Shown one piece after another: positions 51,862 to 60,624 of a stretch of 64,000 nucleotides of DNA (the first letter of the stretch is position 1; each line of letters starts with the position of its first letter). The notes under the pieces were generated by a model. It saw only the letters and a program-made list of their open reading frames with translations, ran no database searches and was not told where the DNA came from. Both the position numbers and the translations under genes were made by a program. Where the stretch lies: the NCBI GenBank assembly GCA_013416795.1, contig RQSC01001302.1:4485-68484 (forward strand), read 5' to 3'. This DNA is from Prasinococcaceae sp. CCMP 1430 (taxonomy: Eukaryota; Prasinodermophyta; Palmophyllophyceae; Prasinococcales; Prasinococcaceae).

Positions 51862-53653
51862 GCGCGCACGGCGAGAGAGCGGTCACGCGCGGCCGGGAGG
51901 TTTGGGAGGGAGGACGGCCTCCGAGGACCAGAGAGGTGGCCGCAGGGGGAAGGGGGTGCGCGCGCGTGCCGGTAAGGGTGGGGGCGCGGCGCGCTCCCTT
52001 CAGCCACCCCCGAGGTCGTGGCGCGCCTGGGCGCGTCGCTCGCACGGATCTCGCCTCGCAGCGGAGGCGATGCCCCCGTGCGTGCTCGGCGCGAGCACGA
52101 GGTCGCCGTCGAGGTGCGGCCCGGTCGCCGCCCTCGCTCTCGCTGCTATCGCCGCTGCCTGTGCCGCGCCGCCCGCGGCTGGCGGACCGCCCACGGTGCG
52201 CGACGGCGTGCCTCGCGAGGCGTCGCGAGCGGCGGTGCCGTCGCGCGACGTCGCTCCGCTGGGGCCATCGCCGGCATCGCGCGTCCAAAAAAAAAAAAAA
52301 CGAGACACCCGCAGCCGTCGCTCCGCTCCTCGCCCGCGCGCGCGTGCGCGAGCGTTTTGATTGAAATCCGGACGGGAATCCGTCGCGTGGGTTTCGCAGG
52401 GTTCCGCGCCGCCCCGGAACCCGCGGGCGATCGCGCCCGGAAAAAACGGGGGAAAAGGTGGTAATCTAAATAGTATGAACAAGGCGGCCGTTACGGATAA
52501 CGGCCGCGCACCTAACCAACACGGTGCGTAATGGTCATTTCGCCGAAATAGAGGTTACCTGCAAACCCTAACCCTATCCCGGCCGCCCGCGCGGAGAACC
52601 CGGCGAGGCAACAACGGGGGACGAGGATCTGGAGGATCCGTTCCCCAACGCAACCCTAGGGTACGCGCGCGCGGCGGTCGTGCCAGTTCTGCTGCTCGCG
52701 ACGCTGTGCGTCGCTCGCCCACCGTGGGTGGGAAAAGCTCACCCGGTTTAAACTTCATTTTGTGTAAGGCTCCAAACCGTATGTGACAAGTGAGAGGTGC
52801 TCATTGCTCTCCACATTTCCCGAAGGCCCGTCCGGGTAGGCTTTTCGGGCGCCCGGCGGCGCCCCGCGGGGGTGTTGCCGGCACGAATATCGACCCAAAA
52901 AATCGACAAAAAAAGAAACAACAAAAATCACTCGCCCGTGGGGACGAGGGCGCCGGGGGCGCGTCAAACGGAGAGGAGCTCGATGCGGGTCGAGGGGCAA
53001 TGTGTAAAGGGAAACGAGGTCAACCGTTTGACGTAGAATTTGCATGCTTGTCCCGAGTTGGGGTTGGAACCGGTTTATATCAAATTGAGAGAGCCTTCGG
53101 AAGGATTTAGTGTAAACCCTTCTAGCAAAATGACAGATCAAAACACAGGAAAATGAGGACGGAGGGGACCAAAAAATGGCTTGGTCAACTGTGAAGTAAC
53201 CCGAACTCGCAGCAAAATGAATCAAAATGAATCAAAATGAACCTAAATGATACATATAAATGCATTAAATCTCGAACCCTAAAACCCGAATGCGCACGCC
53301 CCCAGACGTTAGCAACAAAAAACAACAAAAAGATTTACGCGTCCCTCTACACGCATTCTGACTTATCAATTCTTTTTGTTTTTGACGCTATCGGTATTTT
53401 GAGCCGACTCTTATTACGTCACAATTGGTTGGGGCCCGCGCAGCGCGCGCGCTCACATGAACACGCAGCGCACTCACATGAACACGCGCGCCACGCGACA
53501 GCGGATCGCGCGCGCCCACGAGGAGGGCGGGCGCGGGAGGGACGGACGCAGCGGCATCCGAGCAGGGTGGAAGGAGCGCGATGCCGCGCGCCGCCGCCGC
53601 GCCGAGAGGCGGTCCGCAGCGAGGCGGTCCGCAGCGAGGCGCGCGGCGGCATC
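51862..53653. other. Long spacer with AT-rich islands, hairpin and telomere-like motifs
   Basis: GC-rich to 52435, then a lower-GC zone to about 53430, unusual for this genome. It includes an A14 run (52287-52300), a perfect 10-bp-stem palindrome at 52484-52507, AAACCCTAACCCTATCCC at 52562 and a short direct repeat AATGAATCAA x3 near 53216-53242. Frames in the AT-rich part (for example minus 53225-52755) are open but unrecognised. The right part is the promoter/5' UTR of the cyclase. Confidence 0.5.
52484..52507. repeat. Perfect 10-bp stem palindrome with 4-base loop
   Basis: GCGGCCGTTA, then CGGA, then TAACGGCCGC. It is isolated between AT-rich flanks and not tied to a gene end. It could be a terminator-like structure, a mobile-element end or chance. 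Confidence 0.8.
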
Positions 53654-55898
53654 ATGGGGGCGTGCGCGAGCGCGCCCAGCGCCGACGGAGGGAACAGCGC
53701 CTTCGGGCCCGAGGAAACGCACTTCGATCTGCCTGAGGAGGGCGCGAACCGTGCGACGCCCCACTACGATTGGCCCGGGCGGCGCAGGACGGGCGCGTCG
53801 CGCGGCAACGGCTCGAAGCAAACGCATGGCGAGGGGCGAGCCAACAGCGGCGTGCGCTCCGGCAGCAGCGACGGGCGCCACTCGCTTCGCGCCGGCAGGC
53901 GCGAGCGGCGGAAGAGCCCGGGCTTGCCCGGCGAGGCGATGGGCGGCGGGCTCGACTCGGGCGACGCACGTCGCAACCTGCGGCTGCAGTCATCGCGCAG
54001 CCACCGCCTGCTGGGCGACTTTCTCCAGGAGACTGCCCGGGGCGTAGTGCACAGCCAACACCAGGAACGCCTCATGGTCAAGCTCTTCGGCGGCGCGCGA
54101 GGCAGCAACGAGACGCAGCCGCTGCAGGTGCAGACGCGATCGACGAGTCGGCTGCGCTTCCCCAGTGGCGTGGCGCCAGCCGGCGAGGACAACGATGAGG
54201 TCGGCGGGGACCTCCGCATGAGCGTCAGCTCGGCGGGCTACATTACCGACGAGAAGGAGATGGCGCGGTGGTCCATTGGATCGCGCGACCATGAGATTCT
54301 GCTGCACCAGGTGTTCCCGCCGTCGATCGCACGGCGGCTGGAGAGCTCCGGCTTCGCCAACCTGTCCGAATCAAACGAGTGCGTGAGCCTGCTCTTCGCC
54401 GACATCACGGGCTTCACGAGGTGGAGCTCTGGGCACTCGCCGCAGCGCGTCGTCGACACTTTGACGGTCTTTTTCACGCTGCTGGATGACCTCGCAGAGG
54501 AGCACAACGTGTACAAAGTCGAGACAGTTGGGTACGTGGTGCTCCAGCGGCCCTGGAACGCGGACTGAGCGCGTACTACTTTCAGCTCGATGTTTTCCAT
54601 GCGCCGCCTCCGCACGCGCGCACGTTCAGCTCCCCTACAGATCTCGCGCGAGCAGACACGTGAGCAGCGCTGACAGGGTTGGCCGCGCCGCCTATCACGG
54701 CGCGAGCCGAAATAGGGACTGCTATGTCGCAGTCGCAAACGCTCCCTCGCACGACGCCGATCACGCGCCTAATATGGCGCGCTTTGCGCTGGATGTGCTG
54801 GCCGTCAACTCAATTATGCCGCACATCTTTGATGATAGCGAGATCGGTGTGCGCATCGGCGTGCACTGCGGGCCGGTCATCACCGGCGTCATCCGCGCCG
54901 ACCGGCCCCGCTGGCAGATTTTTGGCGACACGATGAACACCACCTCGCGCATCGAGGCGACCAGCAAGGCGGGCAAGGTGCAGGTCAGCCAGGCGTTTCG
55001 CGACCTCCTGCTGCAGTCCGACGAGGACAGGCCGGGTGGTGGGACGTTTCACATGGTACAACGCGACGAACCCGTGAACGCCAAAGGCAAGGACAGGCTG
55101 ACGACGTATTGGCTCCAGAGCTACGTAGAGAGCCGGAACGACGACTCTTTCTCCACCTGCTCGTCGATGGCAGACCTAGAATCGGCGCCAGCGGGGGCCG
55201 GCTCGCACGATGAGGGCACCGAGAGCTTGGAGGGCTCCCTTCGCGGCAGCCGCGGCCGCTCGCGGCGCACGTCGCTCTCTGAGGTCACGCAGCGATCTTT
55301 CACCTCAACAGGTGCCCGCACCCCCGATTCGCTCGAGCGACCGAGCCGTTTGAGCGCCGAATCGGGCGACTCATTCTGCTGCGATGGCAGCGACCTCTCG
55401 GGAAGCGACCACGCCCCGCTCAACGACAGCAGCGACTGCATTTTGTCGCCTACGGCTTCCGAATTTGTGAGCAGCGAGTGCCCGCGCGTGATGGTGGTGC
55501 ATGACCGGCTGGTCGAGCTGCTGCAGCTCGCGCGCGTGCTCAAGCAGGCCGGGTACGAGGTGGACGCGGCACTGTCATGTGCTGAGGCGCTGCGTGGTCT
55601 GCGCAGCGTGCCCCATGCGGCGATGGTGGTGCAAGCGGGTGTGGCGGACAGCGAGCTCCTACGCGGTGACCTGCGCAAGCTGGAAGCCTCAGGCGCCGCA
55701 GCGCCGGCGCTCGTCATGTACGACGCGCCTGAGGCAGCCGCGGCAGTCAACAAGCGCGGTGGAGCCGACGTGGGCGGCGCTGCTGCCAGCTGGGAGGAGC
55801 TCGGTGCCTACCCCCTGTGGTTGAGCGAGGAGTCAACCAAGCGCACTGTGCTCGCAGCAATTCGCCGCTCGATGCGGAAGCGGCTCCGGGTGCTATAG
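53654..55898 (+). CDS. Class III nucleotidyl cyclase with degenerate receiver domain
   Basis: Exons 53654-54531 and 54716-55898 join at phase 2 (GTACGT..ATAG) to give 686 residues. MGACAS at the start is an N-myristoylation/palmitoylation-like signal, suggesting membrane attachment. A disordered basic region precedes the class III cyclase domain (about residues 220-400): LLFADITGFTRWSS gives the first metal Asp, and KVETVGDCYVAVANAP, created by the splice, gives the second. VRIGVHCGPVITGVI and WQIFGDTMNTTSRIEATS supply the transition-state Asn and Arg. The Glu in KVETVG is the guanine-selecting residue of guanylate cyclases, while the partner position is Gln, so GTP preference is likely but not certain. 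After a Ser-rich linker, residues about 540-686 resemble a response-regulator receiver (RVMVVHD, MVVQAGV) with the phospho-acceptor Asp replaced by Gln. Confidence 0.88.
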
Positions 55899-56259
55899 CT
55901 GGGGGAGGTGGAGGAGGGGGGAGGAGACAGGAGGGGGCCGGGCGCGCGGAAAATGATAATAATCGCAATGATTCTAATAACGAACGGAAAAACATGAGGA
56001 AAAAAACGTAGATGGCCACGCACACACCGCGCGCGATGCTCGCGGCGGGCGCGCAGGCGCACGGCGCGCGGGCGTCGCTGCCGCTTTCGCTGCCGCGGGC
56101 CCTGTCGCTAGAGAGGTGAGGAACGCATCCTCCCTGTGTGTCGCCGTGGCCGCGCACGCTGCTCACGCTGACGCTCCGCGGGCGCGCCCTCACCCGCGCG
56201 TTCGCAGCAGGCGCGCGCCGCGACCGCGGCCGCGCTCTACGGGCGTGCACGCGCGAGCG
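55899..56259. other. Spacer between cyclase and receiver protein
   Basis: Purine-rich GGAGG repeats (55905-55935) and an AT-rich patch (55950-56010) occur here. The frame of the receiver protein is open back to 56116 but reads as Arg/Ala-rich low complexity, so the ATG at 56260 is preferred. Confidence 0.4.
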
Positions 56260-56664
56260 ATGGCCGATGGGGCGCTGCTGCGTGTCCTTGCGTTCGAGGA
56301 CTCCTATGACATGAAAGAGATCCTTGCCGCCGGTGGCGGGAGCCTGGAGCTCGCGGGCATTGAGTTGGGGCGCATCTCGCTCAGTCAGAGGTGGAGCTCG
56401 CACGCCTACCTGGATGAGATCAGGGAAGTGCAGCCCGACGTCCTGCTCTTGGACTTTTACATGCCCCCGCACACCGGCTTGGAGGTTCTTCGCGGCGTCA
56501 ATGCTGCCGTGTTGTCTGGTGAGCTCGTCCGCCCGTCCGCGGTGTTGGGCATGAGCTCCGAGCCTCGGTGCAATCAGCAAATGCTCGCCGCCGGCGCGGA
56601 TGCAGCCTTCGTCAAGTGGGACGTTTGGCGATGGGAGGGATTCGACGGTGTGCGCGCCGACTAG
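56260..56664 (+). CDS. Single-domain response regulator (receiver domain)
   Basis: The 134-residue frame from MADGALLRVL is a complete receiver domain and nothing else. The acidic pair is in LAFEDSYDM, the phospho-acceptor Asp in VLLLDFYMPPHTGLEVL, the Ser of the switch in LGMSSEP and the conserved Lys in AAFVKWDV. All catalytic positions are intact, in contrast to the degenerate receiver in the cyclase just upstream on the same strand. A histidine kinase partner is not in this window. A role as phospho-signal input to the cyclase is an inference from proximity. Confidence 0.83.
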   Translation: MADGALLRVLAFEDSYDMKEILAAGGGSLELAGIELGRISLSQRWSSHAYLDEIREVQPDVLLLDFYMPPHTGLEVLRGVNAAVLSGELVRPSAVLGMSSEPRCNQQMLAAGADAAFVKWDVWRWEGFDGVRAD

Positions 56665-56743
56665 CTAGCAAAGTCGAATGTACGATGAATCGATTTTGTA
56701 CACACGAACACATGCGGCTCGCGACGCGCCTACCCAGAGTCAC

Positions 56744-58636
56744 TTACGCCTCGCGAGTCATGCTGCCGACGGCACGTAGGTTGCTCTCCGCGAACACACG
56801 GCGGCAAACGTCGCGTACCTCACCCGGCGTGGTCGCCTCGCTGCGTTCCGCGCGCTCAACGAGCTCTCGCCAGCCGAGGTCGCTACCAAGAGCCTCAGAG
56901 CTGGCGAGCGCGCCTGCACACGCCGAGTTGGACGCCAGAGCGCGGCGTCTCGCGGCGCGGCTCTGCCGCTTGGCCCTCGCGAGGCCATTCTCGAGTGCGC
57001 GCGGCGCACGCGGTTTGAGCACCATGTCCACCTCGCGAACGAGCTCACTGCGTAGCTTGCCGATGCTCTGGCCCTCGACTGGAAGGCCAATGAGCAGCGA
57101 CATCGTGCCGTGCTTCTCGCCGGGGAAGGTCGGCGTGAGCGCCGCCGCGAGCGCCCGACGTGGCTCGACGAGATCAGTGTAGAACGGTGAGGTGCGCCCG
57201 TTGCTCAGAAGCGAGGCAAACAGCGAGATTGGGATGGCATCGGGTGACGTGCGCGAGCCGCGCTCGTATCCCATGTACAAAAGGGGTGATGCAGGCGCCG
57301 CCATTGAGATTTCCGCAGGCGAGCGTCGGACGGTACGCGGCGATGGTGTACGTGCAGGCGCGGCTGCGGAGGGAGGCTCGAAGGCAGGATTTGGCTCCCA
57401 TGAGCCAAAGTACTCCTCCGCCAGCCGTTGCACTTGCTCTGGTGTGATGTCTCCCGCTATGGCCACCGTCATTGCTCCCGGGCCGTACTTGCGCTGGAAA
57501 AAGTCGCACACTTCCTCACGTCCGAGCTGGTCGAAGTCGTGCTCGTAGCCGATGATGGGCCTCCTGTAGGGCGAGTCGAAGGCAGCCTCCAGGAATGCCT
57601 GCTGGAACTTGCCCTGCGGTGAGTTGTCAACGCGCAGCCGCCGCTCCTCCTCGATGACCCCCTTCTCAGCGTACATGCCGCGGAAGACGGGCGCACGCAG
57701 GCGGTCGCTCTCGAGCGCAAACCAGAGCTCGAGCTTATTGCTGGGAAGCGAGCAGTAGAACACGGTGGAGTCGAAGGAGGTCTCGGCGTTGAGGCCTACG
57801 CCGCCCTCGCGCTTGAGCGTGGCACCGTACGCGTTTGGCAGCTCGTACACGGCCGCGGCTGCTTCGGTGCGCGCGAGCGCCTCCCGAAGCTCGCCCACTC
57901 GCCCCGCTGGCGCGCCTTGGGCCACGGCGTCTCGTAGCGCATAGAAGGCCGCGTCGCAGTCGTCCAGCGCCAGGCGCTCTGCAGCAAAGTCGGTCGTGCC
58001 CAGCGTCTGCGTGCCCTTGAACGCCAGGTGCTCGAGCAGGTGCGCGACGCCCGTCTCGCCCTCGCGCTCGTCGTACGCCCCCACGTCGGCATACATCTGC
58101 ACTGAAAAGATGGGCGCCTGGTGACGCTCGCACACAACGAAGCGCATGCCGTTGGGCAGCGCGAAGGTGGACACGCGCGACTCAAGTGCGAGCAACGTGG
58201 GCGAGCGCTCGACGGCGGCCATATCCCCCGCCATCCTCTCGGCTGCAGCCGCAGGACTTGCCCCCGAGAGCACCGCCGCGGCCGCTGCGGCCGCAGCTGC
58301 CCCGCCTGCTTCGCGCCGCGTCACGCCGCTTTTGCCACCGCCCCCGCCCCCGACGCCGCAGCATGCTGGCGCGCGACGGAGGGGGGGAAGGAGGCGAAGG
58401 GATCGAGGGAGGAAGGAGGTGGCGGCGGCGGTGGTGGGGAGGCTGCTAGCGCAGCGAGCAGCGCGCGCTGCTCGAGAAGTGCTGCTAAGTAACGCGCCAC
58501 GTTTGCACCCGATAGCTTCGCCAGTGTCGACATGGTGATCGACGTTCGAGCGCTGGCTGGCGGGGAGTTTGAGCGCCATCTCCACGGCCGCGCCGCCCGC
58601 CGTACGTGCACGGCCAGGCACGAGCTCTGACAACAT
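56744..58636 (-). CDS. M16 metallopeptidase with thylakoid-lumen-type presequence
   Basis: M16 (insulinase/processing-peptidase) proteases degrade peptides inside a clam-shell dimer. The frame from the ATG at 58636 gives 630 residues. The zinc motif HLLEH (near residue 199, in GVAHLLEHLAFKGTQTLG) is present, with the downstream Glu in FDSTVFYCSLPSNKLELWFALESDRL. GVIEEERRLRVDNSPQG and the second half (GAMTVAIAGDITPEQVQRLAEEYFG) follow. The leader of about 150 residues ends with TRREAGG, an Ala-rich hydrophobic stretch and SPAAAAE. This resembles a twin-arginine lumen-targeting signal after a plastid transit peptide. M16 proteins with one zinc half and one degenerate half are common in plastids. 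The exact start among several ATGs is uncertain. Confidence 0.87.
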   Translation of the reverse strand: MLSELVPGRARTAGGAAVEMALKLPASQRSNVDHHVDTGEAIGCKRGALLSSTSRAARAARCASSLPTTAAATSFLPRSLRLLPPLRRAPACCGVGGGGGGKSGVTRREAGGAAAAAAAAAVLSGASPAAAAERMAGDMAAVERSPTLLALESRVSTFALPNGMRFVVCERHQAPIFSVQMYADVGAYDEREGETGVAHLLEHLAFKGTQTLGTTDFAAERLALDDCDAAFYALRDAVAQGAPAGRVGELREALARTEAAAAVYELPNAYGATLKREGGVGLNAETSFDSTVFYCSLPSNKLELWFALESDRLRAPVFRGMYAEKGVIEEERRLRVDNSPQGKFQQAFLEAAFDSPYRRPIIGYEHDFDQLGREEVCDFFQRKYGPGAMTVAIAGDITPEQVQRLAEEYFGSWEPNPAFEPPSAAAPARTPSPRTVRRSPAEISMAAPASPLLYMGYERGSRTSPDAIPISLFASLLSNGRTSPFYTDLVEPRRALAAALTPTFPGEKHGTMSLLIGLPVEGQSIGKLRSELVREVDMVLKPRAPRALENGLARAKRQSRAARRRALASNSACAGALASSEALGSDLGWRELVERAERSEATTPGEVRDVCRRVFAESNLRAVGSMTREA

Positions 58637-58815
58637 CACAACGACCAGCGCGCGCGCGCGCGCGCCGCGCAACGCGAGACTTCCTACCGGCGCAATAATA
58701 ACAAAAAGCGTACCGCATATTCAACAAAGAGGCCGCCTCGCAGCCTCGCGCTCACGCAACCGCACGCAGCCCTCGCAACCGCCCCTGCTCGACCTCTTGC
58801 CGGCATTAGGGGAAT

Positions 58816-59690
58816 CTACTGCGGGGGAAGGAACTTGTTCCACCAGTTGCTGTCGTACTTGTCGTACACCGCCGACCACTCGTCCTTGTACCCCTTCGCA
58901 GTGCGCTCCGGCCCCGGAGGCGGCGTCGCCTCGGGCGTGCGGTTGGCAGCAGTCAGCGTGGGGTTGGTGTCGTTCGACCTGAGCACATCCGCCACTTCGC
59001 CCGACGCAGTGAACTCCGCCTTGAGCACGCGATCCATGCGGAGTTTGATGAAGCTGCAAGCGCGCGTGCGTGCGAGCGGGCGGGCCCGCGCGGCAGCGTC
59101 GACGGTTGGAGAGCGGCACATCCGTCGCGCAGGCACCGCAGGCCACGAGAGTGGCAGGGGTCAGCACATGGCGGGAACTTCGGCACACGCGTCGGTGGCA
59201 CATGCACAGCAGCAGCGCGACTGCCGTGCCGGCGTCGAGGGGGATGTGGCGTGCTGGGCACCGCAACAGGGGTGCAGCACCGCGCGCAGCGCGAGCGCGT
59301 GCACATAGGGTTTGCCCGGGCCCGAACGGGGCAGCCTGGGCTGGGGCGGCACGCCGGCAGCACGCGCATCGGGAGGCGATTCGCGCGCTCGCACTCACGT
59401 GAGCCACTCCTCATCGGTGGAGACGAAGGCCGCGCACGGGCGTGCGACGCGCTTGGCGACCTCGGGCATCGCGTCGAGGAAGGCCGGCTCGGGGACCACC
59501 CAGAAGTTCTGCTCGATGCCATTGTCGGCGAGGTGGCGCGCGCGTTCGCGCAGCACCTCGACGATGTGCTCCTCCTCCTCAAGCATGAACTTGGCGTTGG
59601 CGATCACGAAGTGGTATCGCACGGGTCCCGCGGGCGCGTCCGCCGCCGCCGCATCCGCCTCGGCGACGGCGCGCGCCCGCACCCCCGCGC
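58816..59690 (-). CDS. ycf54: Ycf54 (Mg-protoporphyrin ester cyclase accessory protein), 5' end cut by N
   Basis: Ycf54/LCAA is an accessory subunit of the aerobic Mg-protoporphyrin IX monomethyl ester cyclase, which forms the fifth ring of chlorophyll in plastids. The exon from 59690 (directly after the N) to 59399 encodes VRYHFVIANAKFMLEEEEHIVEVLRER and IEQNFWVVPEPAFLD, ending STDEEWLT. A GTGAGT donor and a TGCAG acceptor (intron 59398-59054) join it at phase 2 to FIKLRMDRVLKAEF, and the exon runs to the stop at 58816. The LEEEE and FW.V..PAFL blocks are diagnostic. A C-terminal extension of about 60 residues (KDEWSAVYDKYDSNWWNKFLPP) goes beyond the usual family length. The transit peptide and start codon lie in or beyond the gap. 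Confidence 0.88.
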
Positions 59691-59691
59691 N

Positions 59692-60624
59692 AGATCGTGA
59701 CGCAGACGGAGGCCTGGAGCGGCCGCGAGCACCGCGCGGCGCTCGGACAGCTGGAGCTTGAATACGCCGCGGCGGCCGTCGAGGTGCTCGAGCTTGCGCA
59801 GCGGCGCCCGCAGAGCCGCCGCGCGCGGCCGCGGGGGAGATCTCGGATACACAGTTCTCACGTCCACGAGTAATGTCTTTAGCTCAGTGACAACATCTTC
59901 TTCTTCTGCGACGCGAAAGAGGGGTGGAGTTCCCAGCCAGCCTGCGTCTTTCTGGGGCCGGCCGCGACACCAGACCAACCAACCAACGCCGCCCAAGCCC
60001 CGGATGCAGGTGCATCACATCTCATCGTCAGATCATGGTTCGCTCGCACGCGGATCCGGATCCGGATCCGGAGCAATTGCAGGCGGCTGTGCACATGTGC
60101 GGTCGAATTGCGAACCCCGAACTGTAAACCCCAAAGCGGGCGGGGCGGGGCGGGGGGCCCGCCCAAGCCACGGATGACCGGTCGGCGCGTCGGTTTGGGT
60201 TCGGATTTGGGTTCTGGTCGTCGCTCGCATGCGCCACGGGCCTCCGAAGGGTCTGTGACCGAAGAATGCACGGAAAACCAGATACGATCGGCGACGGCCG
60301 TGGGAACTCGATGCAGGGGCAGAGGTCGTCAAATCGAAAGTTTCCATTTTTTTTGAAACTCCTTTCCGACCGTTGCCACGCCAGCGTTGTTAAAAAAAGC
60401 TGCATGCTGGGGCGCGCGCGCGCGCGCGCGCGCCACACCGCGCGCGGCGCGCTGGCACTGCGGGGGGAGGGGAGGGTGGGGTTGGGGGAGCGGGGGCGGG
60501 ACGAGGCGGGGCGAGCGAGCGAAGGCGTGGGATCTCGTGAGGATCTGGCGCTCGCGGCCGCTCGGGCGCGCCACGCGCGCGCACGGAGGCGGGGCGGAGA
60601 CAGGGGCCGCTCCCCGTGGGGGAC
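59692..60624. other. Spacer after an N, no firmly supported gene
   Basis: Minus-strand sequence at about 59692-59870 reads LRKLEHLDGRRGVFKLQLSE in one open frame and could be an exon of an unidentified gene or of the Ycf54 presequence. A GGATCC tandem (CGGATCCGGATCCGGATCCGG) lies at about 60052-60073. Two copies of GCCCAAGCC(C/A)CGGATG occur about 170 bases apart (59990 and 60160). A CG run is at 60412-60432. Confidence 0.35.
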
